Assembly: GCF_918697865.1 (NCBI RefSeq)
Contig: NZ_CAKKMV010000001.1
Location: 434,001 to 498,000 of the forward strand
Reading direction: 5' to 3'
DNA: 64,000 bases
Source of the DNA: Massilia sp. Bi118
Lineage (GTDB): Bacteria > Pseudomonadota > Gammaproteobacteria > Burkholderiales > Burkholderiaceae_D
This document shows positions 43,591-52,581 of the stretch, piece by piece; within the stretch, counting starts at the first letter, position 1; the number at the start of each line of letters is the position of its first letter. The position numbers and the translations under genes were made by a program. The notes beneath the pieces were generated by a model. It ran no database searches. It was not told the origin of the DNA and worked only from the letters and a program-made list of their open reading frames with translations.

Positions 43591-44598
43591 ATGTTACCGA
43601 CCCCTCAAGCCCGGCTCATCCTGTTCGTCGCTTTCCCCGATGCAGGCCTGCTCGACCTGACTGCGGCCCAGACCGTGTTCTGGGCCGCGCAGCGGCATAT
43701 GGCCGGACGCCACCTGCTTCCCTACGAAGGCCATACGGTGAGCCTGCACGGCGGGCCGGTGCGCACCGAGGAAGGCGTCGTCATCGACACCCTGCCGTTT
43801 TCCATGTTCGACGGACGTGCCATCGACACGGTCGTCGTGCCCGGCGCCGCCGGCATCGCCGGCATCCTGGACGGACTCGGCGAGACCGTCGGCTGGATCG
43901 GGCAAAGCGCCGGCCGCGCGCGGCGTACCGCCTCGGTGTGCACGGGCGCCTTCCTGCTGGCCGCGGCCGGCCTGCTGGACGGCAGGCGCGCGGCGACGCA
44001 CTGGGGCATGTCGGACCTGCTGGAGCAGCGTTTCCCGGCCCTGAGGGTCGATCGCGACGCCATCTTCGTGCGCCAGGACGCCGTCTGGACCTCGGCCGGC
44101 GTCACCGCGGGCATCGACCTGGCGCTGGCGCTGGTCGAGGAAGATTGCGGACGCGCTGTCGCCATGGACCTCGCGCGCGACCTGGTCGTCTTCATGAAGC
44201 GGCCTGGCGGACAGGCACAGTACAGCGAGCTGCTGCGGGCACAGGCGCGCGACAGCGCCAGCTTCGACGAGCTGCATGCCTGGCTCGCCGACAACCTGCA
44301 CAATGCGGACCTGGGCGTCGAAGCGCTGGCGGAACGCGCACGCATGAGCGCCCGCAATTTCGCCCGGGTCTACAAGGAGAAGACGGGGCGCACGCCCGGC
44401 AAGGCGCTCGAGCACTTCCGGGTCGAAGCCGCGCGCCGCATGCTCGAACAGTCCGCCCGCAACTTCGAACAGATCGCACGCCAATGCGGTTTCGGTGACG
44501 AAGACCGGATGCGCGTCACTTTCCAGCGCCATCTCGGCTTGACGCCATCGGAATACCGCCGCCGCATGGGCGAATCACATCAGGATGTGACCGCTTGA
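43591..44598 (+). CDS. GlxA-type transcriptional regulator (DJ-1/PfpI plus AraC HTH)
   Basis: A 335-residue regulator. The N-terminal ~190 residues are a DJ-1/PfpI-like domain (RLILFVAFPDAGLLDLTAAQ; ASVCTGAFLLAAAGLLDG with the Cys elbow; RRAATHWGMSDLL). The C-terminal ~110 are an AraC/XylS double helix-turn-helix (SARNFARVYKEKTGRTPGKAL; IARQCGFGDEDRMRVTFQRH). Such regulators often control catabolic or detoxification genes. Target not evident; the neighbours on both sides are transcribed away or convergently. Confidence 0.9.
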   Translation: MLPTPQARLILFVAFPDAGLLDLTAAQTVFWAAQRHMAGRHLLPYEGHTVSLHGGPVRTEEGVVIDTLPFSMFDGRAIDTVVVPGAAGIAGILDGLGETVGWIGQSAGRARRTASVCTGAFLLAAAGLLDGRRAATHWGMSDLLEQRFPALRVDRDAIFVRQDAVWTSAGVTAGIDLALALVEEDCGRAVAMDLARDLVVFMKRPGGQAQYSELLRAQARDSASFDELHAWLADNLHNADLGVEALAERARMSARNFARVYKEKTGRTPGKALEHFRVEAARRMLEQSARNFEQIARQCGFGDEDRMRVTFQRHLGLTPSEYRRRMGESHQDVTA

Positions 44599-44655
44599 CG
44601 GGGTGGGGGGCTGGCTGGGCAAGCCCAGCAGGCCGCGCAATTCCTGCTCGATCGC

Positions 44656-45576
44656 CTACGACAGCCACGTGATCGGCACGTCGTTGGCGCTGCCTTCGAA
44701 CGGGTTCTCGGTACTCTCGCCAACCTGGTCGAGCGCCAGGTACATCCAGGCGATCAGTACGCTGAAAGGCAGCGCCAGCCAGCCCATCTGGCCGTGCATG
44801 AAGCCGGGCGCAGGCAAGGCCGCGAATTCCCTGACCATCGCCAGCGGCAGCAACAGGGCGAACAGCCACACGAACAGCGAATTGACGATCGCATACTGGC
44901 GCGGGTAAGGAAAATTCTTGATGCGCTGCGCGCGGGCGTGCTGGTCGCTCAGGTCCTTGAGCGTCTTTTGCATTTCGGCGTAATGCAGGACCTGCAGGCC
45001 CTGGGCCAGGAACAGGCTACGGATGGCCCGGCTTTGCAAGCCCATCAGGGCTGCCGGGATATCGCGGCTCGCCAGCAGTTCGGCGACGGTCTGCGGCGCC
45101 AGGTATTTTGCCAGCTCGGCTTCGAGCGGCACGCGGCGTTCCGCCACCTCGAAACTGCGCTCCCGGTATTCGGCATTCTGGGCGGCCGCGGCCGCTTCCC
45201 AGACCCGCGCGGCGCGCAATTCGTAGCGCACCGCCGCGAGCCAGGCCAGGTGCCTGGACACCAGCTCCTTGACGGCGCCGCCGTCAGCGGGGAAATCGCG
45301 GCTGATCAGGCCCCAGTAGCGGCTGGCAGCGGTAATCGAGGACCAGATCTGCTGCGCTTCCACCGTGCGGCCGTAGCTTTGCGAATTCTTGAACCCGACG
45401 ATGAACGAGGCGGCGGTGCCGAGCAGCGCCAGCACCGGCCATGGCAAGGACAGCCAATGCCAGCCGCCCAGCTGGTACAGCGCCGTCACCGCGCCCGCGC
45501 TGGCCGCAACGAGGTAGATTCTGCGCCGGGTCCAGTAGAGAAACTCGGCCAGGCGATAGGATTTTCCGACATGCAT
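44656..45576 (-). CDS. Bestrophin-like (UPF0187) membrane protein, C-terminus truncated by amber codon
   Basis: A 306-residue protein from the ATG at 45576 (AGGAG upstream). Bestrophin traits: VAASAGAVTALYQLGGWHWL, GTAASFIVGFKNSQSYGR, QIWSSITAASRYWGLISRDF and LDQVGESTENPFEGSANDVP. It would form a pentameric anion-type channel. Translation stops at TAG (44656-44658), but the same frame goes on for 26 codons as AIEQELRGLLGLPSQPPTP..., which is the expected family C-terminus, to a TGA at 44575-44577. So the product seems shortened by a nonsense change. Last gene of a four-gene operon. Confidence 0.85.
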   Translation of the reverse strand: MHVGKSYRLAEFLYWTRRRIYLVAASAGAVTALYQLGGWHWLSLPWPVLALLGTAASFIVGFKNSQSYGRTVEAQQIWSSITAASRYWGLISRDFPADGGAVKELVSRHLAWLAAVRYELRAARVWEAAAAAQNAEYRERSFEVAERRVPLEAELAKYLAPQTVAELLASRDIPAALMGLQSRAIRSLFLAQGLQVLHYAEMQKTLKDLSDQHARAQRIKNFPYPRQYAIVNSLFVWLFALLLPLAMVREFAALPAPGFMHGQMGWLALPFSVLIAWMYLALDQVGESTENPFEGSANDVPITWLS

Positions 45577-45591
45577 CCGCACTCGCTCCTG

Positions 45592-46062
45592 TTAAAACCC
45601 GTGCTCGACCAGCGTAACGATGCTTTCGATGCCCTGGCGGGCCATCTTGGTGTAGGGGCAGACCCGTTCGGCATTGCGGACCAGTTCGGCGGCGGCGATG
45701 CGGGGCGTGCCCGGCATCCGCACGCGTACATGGGACGCCAGCATGAACAGGCCGTCGCTCGGATCCCGGCCAAAGCTGACCGACACGGCGACTTCGGCGC
45801 CGTCGGCGGCAATGCCGCGGTGCGATGCCAGCAGGACCAGGGAACCGTGGAAGCAGGCGGCGTAGCCGGCTGCGAACAGCTGTTCCGGATTGATGCCGCC
45901 CTTGTGCCCGCCCAGTTCGGGCGGCATGCGCAGTTCGAGTTCGAGTGCGCCATCGCTGGACCGGACGAGGCCGGAAACGCGGCCGTGTCCGGCCGCGCCG
46001 CCGGTGACCGAAACGGAGGCGACATACAATGCGCCGTCGCCTGCAGTTCCTCCATGCTTCAT
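45592..46062 (-). CDS. OsmC/Ohr family organic hydroperoxide resistance protein
   Basis: A 156-residue protein from the ATG at 46062. The two redox Cys of the family are present in FAAGYAACFHGSLV and ERVCPYTKMARQGI, with the domain order of Ohr (LELELRMPPELGGHKGG; EVAVSVSFGRDPS). Ohr detoxifies organic peroxides using lipoylated proteins or thiols. 14 bases after the SDR-like gene; same operon. Confidence 0.9.
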   Translation of the reverse strand: MKHGGTAGDGALYVASVSVTGGAAGHGRVSGLVRSSDGALELELRMPPELGGHKGGINPEQLFAAGYAACFHGSLVLLASHRGIAADGAEVAVSVSFGRDPSDGLFMLASHVRVRMPGTPRIAAAELVRNAERVCPYTKMARQGIESIVTLVEHGF

Positions 46063-46076
46063 CGATTGCCTTTCCC

Positions 46077-46832
46077 TCAGTGGGCCGGCGCCTGCGTCCT
46101 TAGCCAGTTCTGCAGCCTGACCGCGCCCAGGCGCGCCTCGCCGTGCGGCACCAGCGTGTCCTCCTTCAGCTCGGCGCCGAAATAGCGGGCGTGGACGTCG
46201 GCCTGCACGGTGCGCGGGTCCTGCTTGACCGCCAGGTACTGCTGCACCAGCTCCGCCAGGCGGAAGCGGTCCGGGCCGGCGATCTCGACGATGCCGTTCA
46301 CCGGCGCCCCCAGCGTGCACTCGGCCATGGCGATTGCCACGTCATCCGAGGAAATGGGCTGCACGAAAGCGGGCGACAGGGCGATGGCATCGCCCTGCCC
46401 AGCCGAGGCCGCAATCCCGCCCAGGAATTCGAAGAACTGGGTCGAATGCACGATGGTATAGGGCAGGCCCGACTCACGGATCAGCTTTTCCTGGGCAATC
46501 TTGGCGCGGAAATAACCGCTTTCGGCAAGACGGTCGGTACCGACCACGGACAGCGCGACATGGTGCTTCACGCCGGCCCTGGCGGCCGCAGCCAGCAGGT
46601 TGCGGCCGGAAACCGTGAAGAATTCCATCACCGCCTCATCCGCGAACGAGGGCGAATTCGCCACATCCACGACGACGTCGGTGTTGGCCAGCGCCTGGTC
46701 GAGACCTTCGCCGGTGATCGTGTTGACGCCCGAATTGGGCGATGCCGCGATCGCTTCATGGCCGCGCTCGCGCAGGATGCTCACCAGTTTGCTGCCGATC
46801 AGGCCGGTGCCGCCGATGACGACGATTTTCAT
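46077..46832 (-). CDS. NAD(P)-binding NmrA/SDR-like protein
   Basis: A 251-residue Rossmann-fold protein from the ATG at 46832. Dinucleotide loop VVIGGTGLIGSKLVSILRERGH, then TDVVVDVANSPSFADEAVME and HVALSVVGTDRLAESGYFRAK, SGLPYTIVHSTQFFEFLGG. It fits atypical SDR5/NmrA-like proteins. No catalytic Tyr-x-x-x-Lys in classical form except near YFRAK (Tyr-Phe-Arg-Ala-Lys). Redox substrate unknown. Ten bases after the AhpD-like gene. Confidence 0.85.
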   Translation of the reverse strand: MKIVVIGGTGLIGSKLVSILRERGHEAIAASPNSGVNTITGEGLDQALANTDVVVDVANSPSFADEAVMEFFTVSGRNLLAAAARAGVKHHVALSVVGTDRLAESGYFRAKIAQEKLIRESGLPYTIVHSTQFFEFLGGIAASAGQGDAIALSPAFVQPISSDDVAIAMAECTLGAPVNGIVEIAGPDRFRLAELVQQYLAVKQDPRTVQADVHARYFGAELKEDTLVPHGEARLGAVRLQNWLRTQAPAH

Positions 46833-46842
46833 GTCGCGCTCC

Positions 46843-47322
46843 TCAGGAGAGATTGGCTTTGTCCAGGCCCCATTCCTTGTCGAAGGAACCGGGCACGACC
46901 TTGAACGCGACGTTGACGCGGTTCCAGGCATTGATGGCCATGATCTCGTAGGTCAGGTCGGTCAGCTCCTTTTCCGACAGCTGGCTGCGGACACGCTCGT
47001 AGACTTCGTCCGGCACACCCTGCGGCGACAGCGTGGTCAGCGCTTCGGTCCATGCCAGGGCAGCGCGTTCGCGCGGGATGAACAGGGCCGATTCACGCCA
47101 TGCCGCCAGGTGATGCAGGCGCAGCGGACGCTCGCCGTGCAGGGTGGCCTGCTTGATGTGCATGTCGAGGCAGAAGCCACAGCCGTTGATCTGCGAGGCG
47201 CGGATGGCGACCAGGTCGCGGATGCTCTCCTCGATGCTGCCGTCATGCAGGAGGGTATTGAACTCGACGAATTTCTTGAAAAAATTCGGCGCCTGCTTGA
47301 TGTAGTCGATACGCTGCGTCAT
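46843..47322 (-). CDS. AhpD-like / carboxymuconolactone decarboxylase family protein
   Basis: A 159-residue protein from the ATG at 47322. The AhpD core IRDLVAIRASQINGCGFCLDMHIKQATLHGE carries the redox CxxC (Cys-Gly-Phe-Cys) and the following His. Such proteins act as alkylhydroperoxidases or thiol antioxidants. First gene of the operon CMD/AhpD, SDR, Ohr, bestrophin, with gaps of 10, 14 and 15 bases, so the set is probably a peroxide or electrophile response unit. Confidence 0.92.
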   Translation of the reverse strand: MTQRIDYIKQAPNFFKKFVEFNTLLHDGSIEESIRDLVAIRASQINGCGFCLDMHIKQATLHGERPLRLHHLAAWRESALFIPRERAALAWTEALTTLSPQGVPDEVYERVRSQLSEKELTDLTYEIMAINAWNRVNVAFKVVPGSFDKEWGLDKANLS

Positions 47323-47467
47323 GGTGATTCTCCTTTGTCCTGGATACTGCTGTCCGGACCGGCTGGTCGGGATCGCATTGCAGTGAAAACAGTGTAGGCA
47401 ACCAGGCGATTGCGGAGTAGATCTCTGGCGGGCCGCAGACTGGTGCGCGAAACGCACCAATCGCTGC

Positions 47468-48295
47468 TCAGCGCGTCAGCCGCACGCCCCCCATGACGAG
47501 GAGCAGGGCGGGCGCCAGCCGCCACCAGGCGCCGCCTTCGACCGCGCCTGTGACGGCGAGGGACAGCGTCGACAGCACGGGTGTCAGGTAGGACAGCGAA
47601 CCGATGGTCGAGGCCCGGCCGGTGCGCATGGCGCGGTCCCACAGGACGAAGGACAGGCCGAGCGGACCGAGGCCGATCATCGCCATCCCCATCCATTCGC
47701 CTGCGGAAGGATGGTAGGCGGTCTCGAACAGGAAGTGGGCCAGCAGCGCCAACAGGCCGGCGCCGAGGCAGAAGCCGCCTGTGGCCCACGACGAGTAGGC
47801 CGCCATATAGCCGGGCGCGACCGAATACACCGCCCAGCAGAGCGCGGCAAGCAGCGCGAGCGCGTAGCCGCCGAGGTGGGCGCTGGACAGCCCGGCCGAC
47901 GCGGGTGCAATGACGACGGCGCAGCCGGCGAAAGCGAGCGCGCAGCCCGCCAGCTGGCGCGGCAACAAGCCCTGGCCGGCCGGGCCGTAGGCGGCCAGCA
48001 CGACGATCAGCAGCGGCCACAGGTAGTTGAGCAGGTTGGCCTGGGCGATCGGCGCGATGTGAAAGGCCGCGACCAGGCAGGCGTGGTACAGGAACAGGCT
48101 TGCCACGCCGAAGCCGAAGACGGGCGCCGGTACCCGCCACGCGCGCCATCTGTGCGCGGAAGCGGCGCTGCCGCAGCACAGCGCAACGCCTGTCAGCAGC
48201 AAGGGCGGGGCGTCGCCGGCATGGCGCACCAGCGTCGCAAACAGCGCCCACAGCAGGATCGCACCGAGCGCACAAGTCCATGCGGTCCTACTCAT
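47468..48295 (-). CDS. EamA (DMT superfamily) transporter
   Basis: A 275-residue, ten-helix-type membrane protein with the two EamA repeats: ILLWALFATLVRHAGDAPPL, ANLLNYLWPLLIVVLAAYGP and the second repeat GPLGLSFVLWDRAMRTGRAS, SLSYLTPVLSTLSLAV. Such proteins export metabolites such as amino acids. Its start overlaps the end of the LysR gene by eight bases, so the two are translationally coupled. Confidence 0.88.
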   Translation of the reverse strand: MSRTAWTCALGAILLWALFATLVRHAGDAPPLLLTGVALCCGSAASAHRWRAWRVPAPVFGFGVASLFLYHACLVAAFHIAPIAQANLLNYLWPLLIVVLAAYGPAGQGLLPRQLAGCALAFAGCAVVIAPASAGLSSAHLGGYALALLAALCWAVYSVAPGYMAAYSSWATGGFCLGAGLLALLAHFLFETAYHPSAGEWMGMAMIGLGPLGLSFVLWDRAMRTGRASTIGSLSYLTPVLSTLSLAVTGAVEGGAWWRLAPALLLVMGGVRLTR

Positions 48296-49301
48296 GCGGG
48301 ACTCCCGCCTGGCTGCCGAGCAGGACGTCGAGGCAGTGCAGGTCGAGCGCGCGGATGCGCTCCGTCATGTAGTCGATGAAGACACGTGTGCGCATCGGCA
48401 TGTGATGACGGCTGAGGTAGCACAGGTAATGCCCGCGATCGTCCGGCGCGTGCTGCGGCAGGACTGCCTGCAGGCGCCCCGAACGCAGGTGTTCGCCAAT
48501 CTGGTAGCCGGCCATCTGGGCGATGCCTTCTCCATTCAGGACCGATTGCAGCACGAGGTCGGCGTCGTTGAAGCAAAGCCAGCCTTTGGGCAAGTGCTTT
48601 TGCACCAGCCCGTCGACCTTGAACTCCCATTCGAATATCCGGCCGGAGGCAAAGCGGAAGTTGACGCAGGCATGTCCCGCCAGCTCGCCTATCGTGCGCG
48701 GCGTGCCGTGGCGGCGCAGGTAATCGGGCGTCGCACAGAGCAGCATCTGCATCGGCACCAGCTTCTTGGCCACGATCTGACTGTCGTCCATGCGGCCGTT
48801 GCGGAAGGCGACATCGATCCGGTCGGAGGTGAAATCGGTGGGGCGGTCGTCCAGGATGAGGTCGAGCGTGATGTCGGGGTACTGCAAATGAAAATCCTTC
48901 AGCAGCGGCGCGACGATCCGGCGTCCGAAGCCGACCGTGGAAGAGATACGGAGGCTGCCGCGCGGGATGCCGGTGCGCAGTTCGTGCATTTCCTCGACCG
49001 ATTGCAGGATGCGGTCGACGCCGGGCCGGCAGTTCTCGAAGAACAGCTCGCCTTCCGCCGTCAGCGTCGTGCTGCGCGTCGTGCGCTGGAACAGCCGGGT
49101 ATCGAGCTGGGTTTCCAGCTTCTGGACGCTGCGGCTCACCGCCGAGCGGCCGATGCCCAGGCGTTCGGCGGCCCTGGCGAAACTGCCTTCGTGAACGACG
49201 GCAATGAAGGCCACCACGCCTGCGTAGGTCGTGGCAAAGCTCGAGGCCAGAGCGTCGTTATGCTCTGCGGCCAAGCTCGGCGGCAGCGGCATGTTACCCA
49301 T
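48288..49301 (-). CDS. LysR family transcriptional regulator
   Basis: A 337-residue regulator from the ATG at 49301 (AAGG upstream). The winged HTH lies at residues ~30-90 (FIAVVHEGSFARAAERLGIG, RSAVSRSVQKLETQL, TTRSTTLTAEG), followed by the substrate-binding domain. Very similar in plan to the DsdC/AaeR subclass acting on drug or aromatic transport. It is co-directional with and overlaps the EamA gene, its likely target. Confidence 0.9.
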   Translation of the reverse strand: MGNMPLPPSLAAEHNDALASSFATTYAGVVAFIAVVHEGSFARAAERLGIGRSAVSRSVQKLETQLDTRLFQRTTRSTTLTAEGELFFENCRPGVDRILQSVEEMHELRTGIPRGSLRISSTVGFGRRIVAPLLKDFHLQYPDITLDLILDDRPTDFTSDRIDVAFRNGRMDDSQIVAKKLVPMQMLLCATPDYLRRHGTPRTIGELAGHACVNFRFASGRIFEWEFKVDGLVQKHLPKGWLCFNDADLVLQSVLNGEGIAQMAGYQIGEHLRSGRLQAVLPQHAPDDRGHYLCYLSRHHMPMRTRVFIDYMTERIRALDLHCLDVLLGSQAGVPHE

Positions 49302-49468
49302 GGCTGACCTTTGCAAATGGGACTGTAAGGAGATTCAACTGGTACGGCACGGCTTCCTGCATTCATCAATACGCGAGCAAATGGTAGTTGTGCAGGAAGG
49401 CAATCGGCAATGACAAAAATCCTCTGTTTTCTGCCAGGCGGCGCCGTGCAGGGCCGCCGGCCCGGTGC

Positions 49469-50077
49469 TCAGTCCTCCTCGGCAAGAAGGGCGGCGCGGA
49501 CGGCCGGGTCGAGCGACAGGCGCGCGTGAAAGGATGCCAGCGCATCCAGGCCGGCCATGTCGACGCCTTTCGCCTGCGCCCAGCGCAGGACGACGAACAG
49601 GTAGGGGTCGGCGATCGAGCGTTGTCCCGTCAGCCATTCGCGGCTGGCCAGCGCGCCATCGAGCCGCTCCAGGTAGTGGCGGATATGGCGGCGCGCATTC
49701 TCCGCCAGCTGCTCGTCGAGCTCGCGCTGCTCGAGGAAGCGCGCCGGCGAGAACAGCGGCTTGAAGGCCTTGTGCACGTCGGAGTTGAGGAAGGCCAGCC
49801 AGCGCATGACCTCGGCGCGTCCGCGCGCGCTGCCGTCGCCCGCCAGCTGCGCCTGCGGGTAGAGGTCGGCGAGATAGCCGAGGATGGCGACGTTTTCGGT
49901 CAACACGAAATCGCCGTGAACCAGCAGCGGCACATTGCCGCCAGGGTTGATCGCCAGGTAGTCAGGCGCCTTGATCGAGTCGATTGTCATCGGCACGATG
50001 TCGTGCGGTGCGCCGACCCAGCGCAGCACGATCAGGTCGGCGAGCGAGCAGGCGCCGCGCATGTGGTACAGCTTCAT
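49469..50077 (-). CDS. Glutathione S-transferase
   Basis: A 202-residue GST from the ATG at 50077 (AAGGGGG upstream). N-terminal thioredoxin-like domain MKLYHMRGACSLADLIVLRW with Ser11 in the CSLA segment, INPGGNVPLLVHGDF and LTENVAILGYLADLYP (the SNAIL-like glutathione-binding motif). The helical C-terminal domain has the N-capping box SIADPYLF. Beta-class-like. Confidence 0.93.
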   Translation of the reverse strand: MKLYHMRGACSLADLIVLRWVGAPHDIVPMTIDSIKAPDYLAINPGGNVPLLVHGDFVLTENVAILGYLADLYPQAQLAGDGSARGRAEVMRWLAFLNSDVHKAFKPLFSPARFLEQRELDEQLAENARRHIRHYLERLDGALASREWLTGQRSIADPYLFVVLRWAQAKGVDMAGLDALASFHARLSLDPAVRAALLAEED

Positions 50078-50270
50078 GGTTCCCCCTTGGTTGTCGATAG
50101 CGGCTGCCACTATCGCACCCGTGGGGAAAGCGGATTGGTGCTTTTGCTTCAACAGCGTGCGTCCTTGCAGACCTCTGGTTTGCCGGGGCGCCGCTCTCTA
50201 GACTGATTCTGTTGCGGATGCCGCAGCCGGTTCTCAGCCGCACTGGGCTCATCTCGTGAAGGATCACATC

Positions 50271-50693
50271 ATGTTGCAATCGACTCGGCGCCTTCGCCGC
50301 CTCGCACTCACCCTCATGCTGGCTGCCGGTGCTCAGGCACAGACACAGGCCGCGCCGCCAGGCCCTGCCGTCACGGCGCTGATGAACAAGGCGCTCGAGG
50401 ACTACCCCGGCAAGGAAGTCCTGATGATTACCGTCGACTTTCCTCCCGGCGCAGTCGACCCCCTCCATCGCCACGATGCCCATGGCTTCATCTACGTTCT
50501 CGAAGGATCCATCGTCATGGGCGTCAAAGGCGGCAAGGAGCAAACGCTGACGCCGGGCCAGACCTTTTATGAGGGACCGCAGGACCTGCACACGGTGGGA
50601 CGGAATGCCAGCAGGACCAGGCCGGCCAAATTCCTCGTATTCCTGTTGAAGGACAAGAACAAGCCGGCTGTCATACCGGTCAAGCATCCTTGA
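50271..50693 (+). CDS. Secreted cupin-domain protein
   Basis: A 140-residue protein from the ATG at 50271 (GAAGGA upstream; a GTG five codons before is possible). The signal peptide RLALTLMLAAGAQA-Q leads into one cupin barrel: PGAVDPLHRHDAHGFIYVLEGSIVMGVKGG, then PGQTFYEGPQDLHTVGRN, which supplies the metal ligands His, His, Glu and the last His. Exported; small-molecule binding or enzyme role unknown. Confidence 0.88.
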   Translation: MLQSTRRLRRLALTLMLAAGAQAQTQAAPPGPAVTALMNKALEDYPGKEVLMITVDFPPGAVDPLHRHDAHGFIYVLEGSIVMGVKGGKEQTLTPGQTFYEGPQDLHTVGRNASRTRPAKFLVFLLKDKNKPAVIPVKHP

Positions 50694-50710
50694 AGATGCA
50701 CAGCCAAAAT

Positions 50711-50750
50711 GAAACGGCCCGGACCGCGTAAGCAGTCCGGGCCGTTCTCC
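50711..50750. terminator. Bidirectional terminator between cupin and phasin genes
   Basis: AACGGCCCGGAC (50713-50724) pairs with GTCCGGGCCGTT (50735-50746), with T-rich ends on both strands. Lies between convergent genes. Confidence 0.85.
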
Positions 50751-50771
50751 TTTGCAGGAGCGAAGTATTAC

Positions 50772-51341
50772 TTAGGCAGCGTTGGCAGCGCCGTTGGCGG
50801 CCTTGCCGGCAGCAGCGGTGAACTGCGACACAGCGGCGTTCATGTTCGACTCGATGGCTTCGGCAGCCTGCTTGGTGGTCTTGGTGAACTGCTCGTAGCC
50901 GGCGTTGGCGTTGCTGATGGCGGTCTTCAGGGCCGACACATAGGTCTCGGAACCGGCCGGGGCGTTCCTGGTCACTTCGTCGACCAGCGAGATCACCTTG
51001 CGGTTGACTTCGGCGATCTGGCTTTCGGCAGCGCGCGAGAACTCGGCGCCGGTGTCGGCGGCGATGGTTGCCACTTGACGGCTGTAGGCCACGGCCTTTT
51101 CAGCGCTCGGCTGAGCCTGGGAAGTGGCCACCGAGAAGAATTCCTGCGGATCTTTGACTGCCAGCAGCTGGCGTGCGGTTGCCGACGAATTTTCCAGCGC
51201 GGCTTTGGCCGTGTTGATATTCAGGTCCACCAGCTTCTCGACACCCTCGAAAGTCTTGGCGGTCAGGGCCGACAGCAGGGCGAATTGGGATTCCAGATTG
51301 GCTTTGGTCGCGTTCGAAAACTGCTCGGGGAATGCAAACAT
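50772..51341 (-). CDS. Phasin (PhaP-type) granule protein
   Basis: A 189-residue helical protein from the ATG at 51341 (GGAGA upstream). It fits the phasin_2 family: [22 protein letters not shown] at the start, then [24 protein letters not shown] and [20 protein letters not shown] segments. Phasins coat polyhydroxyalkanoate granules. Ala-rich tail. Confidence 0.92.
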   Translation of the reverse strand: MFAFPEQFSNATKANLESQFALLSALTAKTFEGVEKLVDLNINTAKAALENSSATARQLLAVKDPQEFFSVATSQAQPSAEKAVAYSRQVATIAADTGAEFSRAAESQIAEVNRKVISLVDEVTRNAPAGSETYVSALKTAISNANAGYEQFTKTTKQAAEAIESNMNAAVSQFTAAAGKAANGAANAA

Positions 51342-51630
51342 GTAGTTCTCCAGTAATGGACAAATATTGAACTTGGGTAGACCCGGATGTTGCTGGGATT
51401 CTGGCGGCTGGCTTCGAACAGCATTTGTGCGCCGCAACATGAACAGATTTTACCGGGTTCCGATTATGCGTCAAGCACTTTTGATGCGGCGCACAATACA
51501 AATGCGATGTTTTGAGATATATCAATCCATACAATCGTTTGCGTGCTTGTTCGTTTGCACGGATACAACAACCGGAATGGCCAAGGGCAGGCCGGCAGGG
51601 ACCCGGACAGCATGCTAGACTGGCAATCCG

Positions 51631-52563
51631 ATGAGTCCCGACACTTCCCCATCCCCCGCCAGGCCGCCCCATGCCCGGCCCTCCACGGCGCCGGCACAAG
51701 CCGGCTGGCTGGCGCCGGTGCCGCTGTTCTTCGTCGTCCTGTGGAGCACCGGTTTCATCGCCGCCAAATACGGTCTGCCGTATGCGCCGCCGCTGTCCTT
51801 CCTGATCCTGCGCTGCCTGGGCGCGCTGCTGGTGCTGGCGCCGATGGTGCTGGTGGGCGGCGCACCATGGCCGCAAGGACGCATCCTGCACGTGGCGGTG
51901 GCCGGACTTTTGCTGCAGGCCGGTTACCTGGGCGGGGTCTGGAGCGCCATCAAGATCGGCATGCCGGCCGGCTTGTCCGCCCTGATCGTCGGCCTGCAGC
52001 CCATCCTGACCGCCTTCGCCGCGCCCCTGGTCGGCGAGCGCGTCAGCCCGCGCCAGTGGCTGGGCCTGCTGCTCGGCCTGGGCGGGGTCGGCCTGGTGGT
52101 GTACGCCAAGATCAGCCTGAACGGCCTGTCGCCCGCCGCGATCGGCTTTTGCGTGCTGGCGCTGTTGTCGATTACCTGCGGCACGCTCTACCAGAAGCGC
52201 TTTTGCCCGCAGTTCGACCTGCGCACCGGCACCCTGATCCAGTTCGCTGCCACGGCCCTGGTGCTGCTGCCGCTGGCGGCCGTGTTCGAGGATTTCGGCC
52301 CTGCACTGGCGAACATCCACTGGACGCCGCAGTTCGTCGGCGCGCTGCTGTGGTCCATCCTCGCGCTGTCGATCGGCGCCATCTTTTTATTGTTCCGGCT
52401 CATCAGCCGCAATGACGCCACCAGGGTCACGAGCCTGCTCTACCTGACGCCGCCGACCACGGCCGTGATGGCCTGGCTGATGTTCGGCGAAGCCCTGAGC
52501 CCGCTGGGCCTGGCCGGGATGGCGGTCGCGGTGATGGGCGTCGCCTTCGTCGTCAAAAAATAA
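51631..52563 (+). CDS. EamA (DMT superfamily) transporter
   Basis: A 310-residue, ten-segment transporter: VPLFFVVLWSTGFIAAKYGL, LSFLILRCLGALLVLAPMVL, then second repeat FVGALLWSILALSIGAIFLLF and TSLLYLTPPTTAVMAWLMFG. No ribosome site stands before the ATG; a TAGACT 11 bases upstream could be a -10 element of a very short leader. Separated by 18 bases from the nitroreductase gene, so probably one operon. Confidence 0.88.
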   Translation: MSPDTSPSPARPPHARPSTAPAQAGWLAPVPLFFVVLWSTGFIAAKYGLPYAPPLSFLILRCLGALLVLAPMVLVGGAPWPQGRILHVAVAGLLLQAGYLGGVWSAIKIGMPAGLSALIVGLQPILTAFAAPLVGERVSPRQWLGLLLGLGGVGLVVYAKISLNGLSPAAIGFCVLALLSITCGTLYQKRFCPQFDLRTGTLIQFAATALVLLPLAAVFEDFGPALANIHWTPQFVGALLWSILALSIGAIFLLFRLISRNDATRVTSLLYLTPPTTAVMAWLMFGEALSPLGLAGMAVAVMGVAFVVKK

Positions 52564-52581
52564 AACATCGGGAGAATCCAC

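Noticed and set aside
44794..46185. Long plus-strand frame opposite the bestrophin and Ohr genes
   Set aside because: Shadow frame; both minus-strand genes have recognisable domains and ribosome sites.
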